From contig JAFWHT010000006.1 of assembly GCA_017511965.1 (NCBI GenBank), positions 1 through 32,234 on the forward strand: a stretch of DNA of 32,234 bases, read 5' to 3'. A program made the position numbers and the translations under genes. Shown here piece by piece: positions 8,230-16,542 of this stretch. How positions within the stretch are numbered: position 1 is the stretch's first letter; every line of letters begins with the position of its first letter. The stretch is from Candidatus Saccharimonadota bacterium. GTDB lineage: Bacteria > Patescibacteriota > Saccharimonadia > Saccharimonadales > Saccharimonadaceae. A model generated the notes under the pieces. That model ran no database searches. It saw only the letters and a program-made list of their open reading frames with translations, and was not told the origin of the DNA.

Positions 8230-9368
8230 ATGAACTATTTTCACCAGCCAAGCGAATAGGGGAACTACTGGCAAGAGAATTTGAAAAAGATGAGAGATTT
8301 TACTTTTTTTCACCAGATGAGACGACTTCAAATAAATTTGACAAGATTTTTGAAGTAGAGAAACGGGCATGGGGAATGCCGACGAAAACTTGGGATTTGC
8401 CGGAAGGTCCGGATGGGCGAATTGTCGAGATGCTGTCGGAGAACGTATTGTTTTCGGTAATGAGTGGGCACTTGATGAATGGCGAGAAGGCGATGATGGG
8501 AAGTTATGAAGCGTTTTTCCCGATTATTACGGCGCAGATTTTGCAACAAATGAAGTTTATTAAGCAGTCAAAAGAAGTTTCGTGGCGCAAACCAATTCCG
8601 GCGGTAAATTTGCTTTCGACGAGTGTTTGCTGGCGCCAAGATCATAATGGTTTTACGCATCAATCGCCGGCTCTGATTTCGACTCTGCTTAGTGTGCCGT
8701 CTGGGCTAGCGAACTGCTTGTTCCCAATAGATGACATATCGGCAGAGGTGGCGTATGATTTTATGATTGATGCAACGAATGTTGTAAATCTTACAACATT
8801 TGATAAAAACGAACGGCCGAGATATTTGGACTTAACACGGGCAAAAGCACAATTAGAAAATAGTGGCGCGATGGTGTTTGAAGAGTTTTCGGACGAAGAG
8901 CCAGATTTTATTTTGACAGCGGCAGGGGATATTGTAGCGCATGAAGCAATAGAGGCAATAAAAATTTTAAAGGCAGATGCGCCTGATATTAAAATGCGAT
9001 TTGTAGGACTTAGTGCGCTAACTTATAAAGCGATTGGAACGGTTGACAATAAATTGTCACAAGAAAAATTTGATGAGATGTTTACTAATGATAAGCCTAT
9101 TTTGGCTAATTTTCATGGGTTTCCGGAGACTTTGGAGGGGATTTTGGCAAATTATGCATCTAATAATCGACTGAAGGTGCATGGATTTATTGAAGAAGGC
9201 TCGACCACAACACCGTTTGAAATGCTACGACGAAACAAAGCATCGCGCTATGATTTAGCGATAGATGTAGCAAGAGTTATGGGGCGGGAAGATTTGATTT
9301 TGAAATACGAAGCAATTTTGGCGCAGAACCATTTTCGTGCTATAAATTATGGCACGGATTTGATATAA
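8226..9368 (+). CDS. Phosphoketolase, C-terminal (PYR plus C-domain) subunit
   Basis: 380 aa, matching the second half of phosphoketolase. FFSPDETTSN (27-36) holds the catalytic Glu of the PYR domain, WRQDHNGFTHQ (136-146) carries the conserved active-site His, and GFIEEGSTTTPFEMLRRN is the typical C-terminal segment. It lacks the roughly 60-residue linker found in single-chain enzymes and starts almost directly at the PYR domain. It overlaps the N-terminal subunit gene by 4 bp. With both subunits the TPP site would form at the interface, as in split transketolases. The product acetyl-phosphate can give ATP through acetate kinase, which is not in this window. Its TAA stop lies inside the TATAAT of the next gene. 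Confidence 0.88.
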   Translation: MNELFSPAKRIGELLAREFEKDERFYFFSPDETTSNKFDKIFEVEKRAWGMPTKTWDLPEGPDGRIVEMLSENVLFSVMSGHLMNGEKAMMGSYEAFFPIITAQILQQMKFIKQSKEVSWRKPIPAVNLLSTSVCWRQDHNGFTHQSPALISTLLSVPSGLANCLFPIDDISAEVAYDFMIDATNVVNLTTFDKNERPRYLDLTRAKAQLENSGAMVFEEFSDEEPDFILTAAGDIVAHEAIEAIKILKADAPDIKMRFVGLSALTYKAIGTVDNKLSQEKFDEMFTNDKPILANFHGFPETLEGILANYASNNRLKVHGFIEEGSTTTPFEMLRRNKASRYDLAIDVARVMGREDLILKYEAILAQNHFRAINYGTDLI

Positions 9369-9369
9369 T
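9361..9369 (+). promoter_or_regulatory. Extended -10 (TGATATAAT) of the PIN-TRAM gene
   Basis: TGA-TATAAT ends 7 nt before ATG 9377. The hexamer contains the TAA stop of the phosphoketolase gene (9366-9368), so the stop codon and promoter share bases. Confidence 0.65.
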
Positions 9370-9376
9370 ATCTGCT

Positions 9377-10063
9377 ATGGAATTATTTATTTTAGTTATT
9401 GTGCTAGTTATTTTAGCGGAAACAACAATTATATTATCGAAAAATAAATTACAGATAAACACTGCTAGGCGGAAAATTTATGTTGACACTTGCGTGTTAA
9501 TTGATGGGCGAATTTTGAATATCGCGAGGTCGGGATTTTTGGATGGGGATTTGATAGTATTAAAAAGCGTACTGCTAGAATTGCAACTTTTGGCAGATGG
9601 TAAAGACAACGAGAAGCGTCTAAAGGCACGGGCAGGGCTAGAGACGGTGGCAGAATTAGAGCGCGTGGTAAATATAAATACCGAGATTTTTGATGATGGT
9701 GGAGGGAGAAAAAAAGTAGACGAAGAACTGCTAAAATTTGCAAAGGAAAATAAGGGAGTGATTTTAACGTTGGATTTTAATTTGATAAAAGTAGCTGAGG
9801 CAGAGAAAATTGAAACTTTAAACATTAATGATTTGGCTTTGGCAGTAAGAACCGAGTTTTTGCCGGGCGAAAAAATGGAAGTAAAAATTACTGAAAAAGG
9901 CTCGGGGCGAGGGCAAGGAGTTGGGCATTTAGCAAACGGTTCGATGGTGGTAGTAGATAAAGCATCAAACAAAATTGGTAAAACTTTGACAGTGGAATTT
10001 GTAAGATTTCACGAAACTTCGGCAGGACGAATGATTTTTGCGAGGCTTACGAAGAAGAGCTAG
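9377..10063 (+). CDS. Membrane-anchored PIN-TRAM domain protein (YacL-like)
   Basis: 228 aa. Residues 2-20 form one membrane helix. A PIN nuclease-like domain follows (VDTCVLIDGRI at 36-46 with acidic D37 and D43; LTLDFNLIKVAEAEKIETLNIND), then a TRAM RNA-binding domain (about 165-228: GVGHLANGSMVVVDKASNKIGKTL, SAGRMIFARL). The order TM, PIN, TRAM matches the C-terminal part of YacL-type proteins, which usually have four membrane helices, so this is a shortened form. The expected role is RNA cleavage or RNA binding at the membrane, and substrates are unknown. The last 17 bp overlap tail-to-tail with the PBP gene. Confidence 0.85.
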   Translation: MELFILVIVLVILAETTIILSKNKLQINTARRKIYVDTCVLIDGRILNIARSGFLDGDLIVLKSVLLELQLLADGKDNEKRLKARAGLETVAELERVVNINTEIFDDGGGRKKVDEELLKFAKENKGVILTLDFNLIKVAEAEKIETLNINDLALAVRTEFLPGEKMEVKITEKGSGRGQGVGHLANGSMVVVDKASNKIGKTLTVEFVRFHETSAGRMIFARLTKKS

Positions 10064-12746
10064 TGGCTTTGATGGTTTTTTCGTCTACAGCGGTGTAGCC
10101 GGCGGAGTCGGAAATGACGAATTTGACGGTGGCTGATTTGCCACTCGGAACGGTGTAGACAACAAAAGTCTTGTCGGCATTGGGACAGGTAAAGCTAGGA
10201 TTTGAAACCTCGACGCCATCGACATAGAGAGTACAGCTCATATCGTAAGTGCCTTTTTTGACTGTGGCTTCGATACTGTTACCTTTAGTAGAAAGCGAAA
10301 GGCGTGGTGGCTTGTAATCGCAAGGGTCGGTCTTGTCTCTGTTGTACGGGGCAGGAACGTTGACGACTTCGTTGCCGGTCATCGGATCGGTAATTTTGGT
10401 AACTTCGATGGAGATTTTGTATTCTTCGGCGGTACAGCTGGCGGCAAGAAGGTGATTATATTTGTTGAAAGTGAGAGTATCTTTGGCGACACCGGAGTTT
10501 TTGGAGGCGTTGTACCAAGACGGGAAAATATCGGTTTTGCCGTTGACGGTGAGAGTTTGAAGACCAGCCGGCCTGACGGGAGTGCTTTCGGTGTTCCAGC
10601 GACCATCTGGGCCGTAAACGTTGTGATGGACGCCTTCCATGTAATTATTAACTACGCGGCGAACGAGGGTGTTGCTACCAGTGCTAAGGCCAGAGCCGTC
10701 GTGATTGCCGTTCCAGACTACGGTAGAGAGAGCAGAAGAATAGCTAACCATAAGAGAATCTTTGGCGACTTCGGCAGTAGTAGTGGTGGTGGTACCGGTT
10801 TTTGAGGCGGTTTTAACACCTGGCACGACGAAGCCGAAGGAGTAAGATTGCGAACCCCAAACTAGCGAAGCACGAGCTACTGGATCGTGAAGGATATCCC
10901 AAATCATATAAGCAACTTGGTCTTCGACGACTTTTGTGCCTGGATTATCTACCCATCGTTCGATGATTTCGCCAGAGCTATTTTTAAGCTCTAGGACATA
11001 AGTCATGTCTTTGTATGAGCCACCTCTAGCGAGCGAGGCATAAGTATTGGCATGCTCGGTGAGGCGAACGTTACAACCAGAACCGATAGCGATGGAAAGG
11101 CCGTAGTTTTCTCTGTCTGCACAGTAAGATTTATCGCCTAGAGCATGAAGAGTTTCGAGAGAATTATCGATACCGTTGATATAGAGGGCTTTGACGGCAG
11201 GGATATTAAGGGAGTTAGATAAAGCCTGACGAATGGTGATGTTGCCGAAAAATTGACGGGTGGCGTTGCGAAGGACACAAGGTCCAACATTGCCGGCACA
11301 ATAGATACGATCGATATTTTCGTCTCTTAGGATAGTACCTGGAGCATAATTGATGCCTTCACGTTGCATAAAGAGTGGGGCATAATCTAGCACCGGTTTG
11401 ATGGTTGAGCCTGGCTCAATAAGAGAATTGGCGGCATTGTAAGAACCATATTCGACGTTGTTGAAGTCGACTGAGCCGACCATGGCAACAACCTGTGAAG
11501 TTTCGACGTCGAGAGATACTAGGGAAATGTTGTCTGAGCCATTAGTGTAGAATAATTCGGCGCCAGCGGCAACAGCAGATTCGGCGATTTGTTGCGCGCG
11601 ATAATCGAGCGTGGTGGTGATAGTCCAGCCACCTGTACGCATGGTTTGAACGCCGTATTTTTCCTCGAGCTGAGACTTGACTTCTAGGACAAAGTGTGGG
11701 GCTAAGATGCCTTCGTATTGGCTTGACTCTGGCTGAATAGTATCAAGAATAGCTACTTCTTTAGCGGCAGTAGCTTCATCGGCGGTGATATAACCCATCG
11801 AAACCATGTCGTCGAGAACTTTGTGCTGACGCTCGATGAGCAGTTCGTGGCCTTTGGGATTGTATGGATCTAAGACGGCTGGATTATTAGGGATGGCGGC
11901 AAGCAATGCAGATTCGGCGAGAGTAAGCTCTTTGGCGGTTTTGCCAAAGTAGGTTTTAGAAGCGGATTCGACGCCGTTGCGACGACCACCATAAGGAGAC
12001 TGGTTAAGATACATGGTGATAATCTGCTCTTTGTCATACATACGCTCGAGCTCGACTGCGAGAATTAACTCTTTGATTTTGCGAGTTAAACCACCACGGT
12101 TAGCGCTGACGGCTTCGTCAGAAAAGTAAACTTGCTTGATTAACTGTTGAGTTAGCGTAGAGCCACCCTGAACGCCCTTGCCAGAAAGAGTGGCGAAAGT
12201 AGCGCGAATCAACGCACCAAAATCGACTCCCATGTGATTGTAGAAGTTTTTGTCTTCAATGGCAATGGTAGCTTTGTACATGTAGTCGGAGATGTTGTCT
12301 TTGTCGACGACGAGACGGTAATCTTCGGTACCAGTATCTCGCCAGAGCACAACACCGTTGCGATCGAGATAAGTATTGACGGTTTCGGCGATAGACATTT
12401 CGTCGAGACGAATTTGATCGAGATCTTTTTTGTAATAAAGAAAAAGACCACCAATGGCAATAATACCTAATAAAATACAAGCGGCGATAAACTTAAGGAT
12501 GGCTTTTTGACCACGCCAAGAAAACCACCATTTAAATACCCGCTTGGGGTGAAGTTTTGCAAAAAATCGTTTGACAGGCTCTTTGGGAAGCTTAGCAAGC
12601 TCTTCGGCGCGCTTTCTAGCATTGGCGTCTTTTTTAGTCTTATAATTGTGACTAAGACTAGAGTAGACGTTCATATTTTTTTTCTTTAAAGATTTTCGAA
12701 AAGACTTTTTAGGAGCCTTGTTCTTTTTCGCAGTTTCTGAAGTCAT
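10047..12746 (-). CDS. Bifunctional class A penicillin-binding protein (PBP1A-like)
   Basis: 899 aa. A basic cytoplasmic N-terminus (1-80, rich in K and R) precedes a single membrane helix (82-105). A GT51 glycosyltransferase domain follows (IEDKNFYNHMGVDF with catalytic Glu164, GGSTLTQQLIKQ at 194-205), then a transpeptidase domain with SxxK (GSTIK, Ser447), SxN (SLN, 512-514) and KTG (649-651). The last 150 residues form a beta-rich extension with two Cys pairs. It polymerises lipid II and cross-links peptidoglycan outside the membrane. It is divergent from murJ, the lipid II flippase, and the two starts are only 66 bp apart, so they may be expressed together. Its tail overlaps the PIN-TRAM gene. 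Confidence 0.95.
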   Translation of the reverse strand: MTSETAKKNKAPKKSFRKSLKKKNMNVYSSLSHNYKTKKDANARKRAEELAKLPKEPVKRFFAKLHPKRVFKWWFSWRGQKAILKFIAACILLGIIAIGGLFLYYKKDLDQIRLDEMSIAETVNTYLDRNGVVLWRDTGTEDYRLVVDKDNISDYMYKATIAIEDKNFYNHMGVDFGALIRATFATLSGKGVQGGSTLTQQLIKQVYFSDEAVSANRGGLTRKIKELILAVELERMYDKEQIITMYLNQSPYGGRRNGVESASKTYFGKTAKELTLAESALLAAIPNNPAVLDPYNPKGHELLIERQHKVLDDMVSMGYITADEATAAKEVAILDTIQPESSQYEGILAPHFVLEVKSQLEEKYGVQTMRTGGWTITTTLDYRAQQIAESAVAAGAELFYTNGSDNISLVSLDVETSQVVAMVGSVDFNNVEYGSYNAANSLIEPGSTIKPVLDYAPLFMQREGINYAPGTILRDENIDRIYCAGNVGPCVLRNATRQFFGNITIRQALSNSLNIPAVKALYINGIDNSLETLHALGDKSYCADRENYGLSIAIGSGCNVRLTEHANTYASLARGGSYKDMTYVLELKNSSGEIIERWVDNPGTKVVEDQVAYMIWDILHDPVARASLVWGSQSYSFGFVVPGVKTASKTGTTTTTTAEVAKDSLMVSYSSALSTVVWNGNHDGSGLSTGSNTLVRRVVNNYMEGVHHNVYGPDGRWNTESTPVRPAGLQTLTVNGKTDIFPSWYNASKNSGVAKDTLTFNKYNHLLAASCTAEEYKISIEVTKITDPMTGNEVVNVPAPYNRDKTDPCDYKPPRLSLSTKGNSIEATVKKGTYDMSCTLYVDGVEVSNPSFTCPNADKTFVVYTVPSGKSATVKFVISDSAGYTAVDEKTIKATSSSS

Positions 12747-12752
12747 ATAGCT

Positions 12753-12761
12753 ATTATAGCA
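12753..12761 (-). promoter_or_regulatory. Extended -10 (TGCTATAAT) of the PBP gene
   Basis: On the minus strand TGC-TATAAT ends 6 nt before the ATG at 12746, with no Shine-Dalgarno site. Leaderless transcription is predicted, divergent from the murJ promoter 30 bp away. Confidence 0.7.
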
Positions 12762-12792
12762 TTATTATTTTAATTTTGTAGAAAAAAGTCTG

Positions 12793-12801
12793 TGATACAA
12801 T
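12793..12801 (+). promoter_or_regulatory. Probable extended -10 (TGATACAAT) of murJ
   Basis: TGA-TACAAT ends 11 nt before ATG 12813, and an overlapping TATTAT lies closer. No ribosome-binding site is visible. Which hexamer is used cannot be decided by eye. Confidence 0.5.
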
Positions 12802-12812
12802 ATATTATATAT

Positions 12813-14453
12813 ATGCGACGTTTTAAGTTTAAGTCAGTAGTACAACTTGCAAACATTAAGTTGTCGGTAAAGGCCGCTGCGTTTGTTTTGGCGTCGTCGA
12901 CGCTAATTTCGGCACTCCTCGGGCTGTTTCGGGATAGGCTTTTAAACTCGTATTATCTCGGGACTTATCCGACTGGTATCGACGCTTATACGGCGGCATT
13001 TACGATTCCGGATTTTATGTTTTTTATTTTGACGAGTGGTGCGCTAGCGGTTTCGTTTATTCCAGTATTTAACCAACGGCTTGCAACGGGGAATAAAAAA
13101 TCGGCATGGGAATTGTCATCGTCTCTTGTTAATTTGTTTGCGATTTTAACATTGATAACGAGTATTTTGATTATGATTTTTGCAGATCCTTTAATTCGGT
13201 ATGTGGTTAGTCCGGGGTTGGACGAGTCGGGAATGATTCTTGCGATTAATATGACACGTGTGATTGCGATGAATCCGTTTTTGTTTAGTATTGCGACTGT
13301 TCTGACTTCGGTCCAACAGGCGGTCGGGCGATTTATTTTTTATGCTTTTGCGCCAGCTATATATAATATAGGAATTATTATCGGAATTACGTGGTTTACA
13401 AATGGAATTAATTTGTTTGGTATACAGCTGTTTGAGGGTGGGATTATGGGGGTGGCGCTGGGAGTGATTTTAGGGGCTTGTTTACAGCTTATTGTGGCTT
13501 TGATTGGACTGTTTGGCTTGGGGATGGATTATGAATTTAAAATTTACTGGAAAAATCAAGGGCTTAAGTCGATTTTGGGACTTTTGCCGGCGCGGTCAAT
13601 GGACCAAGGAATTGACTATATAAACGGAATCGTGAATACAAATTTGTCGTCACGGATGGGCGTAGGGGCAGTGCGATCATTTAATCAAGCGTCGACTCTA
13701 CATCTGATGCCGATTAATTTGATTGGGGTGGCGATTTCGACGGCATTTTTTCCAAAATTAACGGAAGAATTGGGTGGTGGCGACGAAAAAGAATTTTATA
13801 ATACTTTTCGAACGGCACTGAGGACGATTGTTTGGATTGCTTTGCCGGTAACGGTAGTAGCATTTTTTGGACGGGGATATGTAACTAGCTTTATCTCAAA
13901 CGTAGGGAACAACGATAGCAACGGAACAATTGCGTCGGTACTAGGAACGCTGACGATTGCAATTTTTGCGCGGTCGGTTTTTCATATTGCGTCACGTGGA
14001 TTTTATGCGCATCAAGACACTAAGACGCCATTTGTGGTTTCGATTTTTGCAATTGGGTTGACGATTTTATTGTCGGTGTGGTTTTATCTACTTGGATGGG
14101 GAGTGGACGGATTGGGCTTGGCACAGTCGTTTGGCGCGATTGTTGAAATTGTGATTTTGCTTTTGATTTTACAAAAACGTTCGCGAGGGCAGGTTTTGAC
14201 TAAAACATTTTTTAGAGCCTTTGTGCGAATGTTGTTTGCAGGATTTATTACAGCGTGCGTAGCGTTTTCGATGACAAAGTTTATTCCACTTATGGCGACG
14301 GATAATTCATTGGTGATTACTGCTCCGAAATTCTTGTTGATTTCAGCAATTTCATTTTCTGCATATCTTGTTGCGAGTTATTTTTTAAATATCAAAGAAG
14401 CGAAGCCGATTTTAAATTATATTAAGAAAATTCTCTTTAGAAACGTAAAATAG
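12813..14453 (+). CDS. murJ: Lipid II flippase MurJ (MviN family)
   Basis: 546 aa from ATG 12813. An in-frame GTG at 12792 is rejected because it lies inside the -10 region. It is a polytopic MOP-superfamily protein with about 14 hydrophobic segments. Typical MviN landmarks are LISALLGLFRDRLLNSYYLG and TAAFTIPDFMFFILTSGALAVSFIPVF near the N-terminus, QASTLHLMPINLIGVAISTAFFPKL in the middle, and ARSVFHIASRGFYAHQDTKTPF in the second half. It moves lipid II across the cytoplasmic membrane for peptidoglycan polymerisation. It is divergent from the PBP gene and immediately upstream of gatC, which has its own promoter right after the murJ stop. Confidence 0.95.
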   Translation: MRRFKFKSVVQLANIKLSVKAAAFVLASSTLISALLGLFRDRLLNSYYLGTYPTGIDAYTAAFTIPDFMFFILTSGALAVSFIPVFNQRLATGNKKSAWELSSSLVNLFAILTLITSILIMIFADPLIRYVVSPGLDESGMILAINMTRVIAMNPFLFSIATVLTSVQQAVGRFIFYAFAPAIYNIGIIIGITWFTNGINLFGIQLFEGGIMGVALGVILGACLQLIVALIGLFGLGMDYEFKIYWKNQGLKSILGLLPARSMDQGIDYINGIVNTNLSSRMGVGAVRSFNQASTLHLMPINLIGVAISTAFFPKLTEELGGGDEKEFYNTFRTALRTIVWIALPVTVVAFFGRGYVTSFISNVGNNDSNGTIASVLGTLTIAIFARSVFHIASRGFYAHQDTKTPFVVSIFAIGLTILLSVWFYLLGWGVDGLGLAQSFGAIVEIVILLLILQKRSRGQVLTKTFFRAFVRMLFAGFITACVAFSMTKFIPLMATDNSLVITAPKFLLISAISFSAYLVASYFLNIKEAKPILNYIKKILFRNVK

Positions 14454-14462
14454 TGATATAAT
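14454..14462 (+). promoter_or_regulatory. Extended -10 (TGATATAAT) of the gat operon
   Basis: TGA-TATAAT begins directly after the murJ TAG stop (14451-14453) and ends 6 nt before the gatC ATG. Leaderless gatC translation is predicted. Confidence 0.7.
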
Positions 14463-14468
14463 ACTTTT

Positions 14469-14756
14469 ATGGATATAAAACGCGAGGATATTTTGCATTT
14501 GGCAGATTTGTCGAATTTTTCGCTATCGGAAGCGGAGGTAGAAACGCTTAGTAAAGATTTGAGTGAAATTGTAAAATATATTTCACAACTAGATGAGCTA
14601 GATGTAGAAGGAGTAGAGCCAACGTATCAGGTTTTTGAGATGGAGAATGTTTGGCGGGAGGATATCGTATTAGAGCAAGACGCGTCGCGAGAAGAATTAC
14701 TTTCGCTTTCGCGCGAGGTTGTTGATAATCAGATTAAGGTGCCGAGGGTGTTATGA
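14469..14756 (+). CDS. gatC: Aspartyl/glutamyl-tRNA amidotransferase subunit C
   Basis: 95 aa, the usual size. GatC is the small stabilising subunit of the GatCAB amidotransferase that converts Glu-tRNA(Gln) or Asp-tRNA(Asn) to the amide forms. The N-terminal helices (REDILHLADLSNFSLSEAEVETLSKDLSEIVKYISQLDELDVEGVEPTYQ) and the C-terminal LSREVVDNQIKVPRVL match the family. The stop overlaps the gatA start (ATGA, 14753-14756), which indicates coupled translation. Confidence 0.95.
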   Translation: MDIKREDILHLADLSNFSLSEAEVETLSKDLSEIVKYISQLDELDVEGVEPTYQVFEMENVWREDIVLEQDASREELLSLSREVVDNQIKVPRVL

Positions 14757-16123
14757 AAATAGCAAATAAGAAAGTTACAGCGGAGAGATTGGTACGAGAT
14801 GCTTTGGAGAAAGCGAGACATTTTTCGGATTATCATATTTTTACGTTTCTTGACGAGGAGGGAGCTTTAGCCCGGGCGCGGGAGATTGACGCGCGGATTG
14901 CTAAGGGCGAGAAGGTTGGGCGACTGGCGGGAGTGCCGTATGCTTTGAAAGATAATTTTTTGAGCGAGCGCGGGGAAACGACGGCGTCGGCGCATATTTT
15001 GGAAGGATTTACTTCGCCAGTGACGGCAACTTCTGTGGCTAAGCTAGAAGCAGAGGGCGCAATTATGATTGGGCGGACGAATTTGGATGCGTTTGCGCAT
15101 GGTTCGTCGACGGAGAATTCGTATTTTGGGCCGACGTTGAATGCGTTTGATAAGACGCGAGTCGCGGGTGGTTCGTCGGGCGGGTCGGCGGTGGCGGTGG
15201 CTTTAGATATTGTAGAGTTTGCGACGGGGACGGATACCGGTGGTTCGATTCGCCAGCCGGCATCTTTTAATGGAGTTTACGGATTTAAGCCGACGTATGG
15301 ATGCATTTCGCGCTACGGCGTAGTCGCGATGGCGTCGTCAACTGATTGCGTGGGGTTCTTTACAAAAACGCCAGAAGATATGGATCTTTTAATGTCGATC
15401 GCTTCGGGAAAAGATCCGAAAGATATGACAACATTGGACGATTATTATGATGATAGTAAAATTGAAAAAGTTAAAAAAATAGGAATAATAACTGAGTTTG
15501 ATAATGAGTCGGTTGATGTGGAGATTCGGGAGGCGCTGAAGAAAAAGTGTGAGCTACTAAAGTCGAAGGGATATGAGATTGTTGAGCTTAGTATGCCGGC
15601 GCTCAAGTATGCCTTGGCGGCGTATTATATTACGGTGCCGGCGGAGGTGGCATCGAACTTGTCGCGGTATGATGGGGTGAGATATGGTTTTCGGTCAAAA
15701 GATGCGAACGATTTGGATTCGCTTTATGGTAAAACGCGGGATGAAGGCTTTATGTCGGAAAATAAGCGGCGGATTATGATTGGTAACTTTGTGTTGTCGA
15801 GTGGATTTTATGATGCGTATTTCTTGAAGGCGGCGAAGGCAAGAACTTTAATTATTGAAGAATATGCGAAGGCGTTTGAGCAGGTTGATTTTATTTTGAC
15901 GCCGGTGTCGCCAAATCCAGCATTTAAGCTGGGCGAGAAAGTAGACGACCCGATCGCGATGTATTTGGAAGACATGATGAGTGTGTCGCTTAATCTCGCG
16001 GGGGTGCCTGGGCTAGCAATTCCAGCAGGAAAGACGAAAGCGGGCTTGCCGATTGGGTTACAGTTAGTCGGGCCAAGACGAAGCGATAAAAGTTTAATCG
16101 AGTTTAGCAAGGAGTTAATCTAA
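14753..16123 (+). CDS. gatA: Glutamyl-tRNA(Gln) amidotransferase subunit A
   Basis: 456 aa. It is the amidase-signature subunit that releases ammonia from glutamine. The catalytic triad is visible as Lys66 (YALKDNF), Ser141 (GGSSGGSA) and Ser165 (TDTGGSIRQPAS). The spacings (75 and 24 residues) equal those of Staphylococcus GatA Lys79/Ser154/Ser178. Other family segments are GRTNLDAFAHGSSTENS and the C-terminal NLAGVPGLAIPAG. It overlaps gatC by 4 bp and ends in TAATG, shared with the next small gene. It works in the cytoplasm with GatB and GatC. Confidence 0.97.
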   Translation: MKIANKKVTAERLVRDALEKARHFSDYHIFTFLDEEGALARAREIDARIAKGEKVGRLAGVPYALKDNFLSERGETTASAHILEGFTSPVTATSVAKLEAEGAIMIGRTNLDAFAHGSSTENSYFGPTLNAFDKTRVAGGSSGGSAVAVALDIVEFATGTDTGGSIRQPASFNGVYGFKPTYGCISRYGVVAMASSTDCVGFFTKTPEDMDLLMSIASGKDPKDMTTLDDYYDDSKIEKVKKIGIITEFDNESVDVEIREALKKKCELLKSKGYEIVELSMPALKYALAAYYITVPAEVASNLSRYDGVRYGFRSKDANDLDSLYGKTRDEGFMSENKRRIMIGNFVLSSGFYDAYFLKAAKARTLIIEEYAKAFEQVDFILTPVSPNPAFKLGEKVDDPIAMYLEDMMSVSLNLAGVPGLAIPAGKTKAGLPIGLQLVGPRRSDKSLIEFSKELI

Positions 16124-16542
16124 TGGACGGCGGAGTAGTATCTTTGGTAGTTGCGATTTTGATTCTAGCGATGTTTTTGTTTGTGGCAATTCTTTTGACC
16201 GGGAAGCGTGGATATCATTTTGACATCAAAGCATATCAAGCACGATTTTTGGCGATTGAAAATAAGTTGAAAAAAGATAATCCAACGAGTTTTACAGTTT
16301 CGATTATCGAAGGTGATAAATTACTTGATAAGGCGATGATTGAAATGGGGTTGCCAGGTAAAACAATGGGAGAGAGGTTGAAAAAATCTGGAACACGATT
16401 TTCGAATTTGAATGCAGTATGGCGAGCGCATAAACTGAGGAATGCGATTGCGCATGAATCGGATTTTGAGGTTTCGTACAAACAGGCATTTAATGCGATT
16501 GAAATTTATAAACAAGCGTTAAAGGATTTAGGAGCGATATGA
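16123..16542 (+). CDS. Small membrane-anchored protein with Rx4H (HEPN-like) motif
   Basis: 139 aa. I do not recognise a named family. Residues 5-27 form one membrane helix, and the rest is soluble and mainly helical. The C-terminal HKLRNAIAHESDF (103-115) contains Arg106-x4-His111, the spacing of the Rx4-6H signature of HEPN domains, many of which are RNases. The helices around it (SNLNAVWRAHKLRN..., KQAFNAIEIYKQAL) would fit a HEPN-like bundle. It starts in TAATG overlapping the gatA stop and ends in ATGA overlapping gatB, so it is locked into the gat operon. A role near tRNA or translation is only inferred from that context. HEPN assignment is tentative because short LRNxxxH matches occur by chance. 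Confidence 0.6.
   Translation: MDGGVVSLVVAILILAMFLFVAILLTGKRGYHFDIKAYQARFLAIENKLKKDNPTSFTVSIIEGDKLLDKAMIEMGLPGKTMGERLKKSGTRFSNLNAVWRAHKLRNAIAHESDFEVSYKQAFNAIEIYKQALKDLGAI

Noticed and set aside
9478-9972. 164-codon Ser/Phe-rich open frame on the minus strand
   Set aside because: Shadow of the PIN-TRAM gene; low-complexity composition reflects the opposite strand's codons.
10452-10805. 117-codon plus-strand open frame
   Set aside because: Contained in the transpeptidase/C-terminal part of the PBP gene, with no domain or start signals.
12802-12812. TA-rich runs before murJ, uvrB and rpsJ as further phase-variation tracts
   Set aside because: They are short, interrupted, and outside coding sequence; they are better explained as -10 regions.
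12792-12813. Extended murJ start at GTG 12792
   Set aside because: It overlaps the -10 region, and the MurJ N-terminus is basic MRRFKFKS at 12813.
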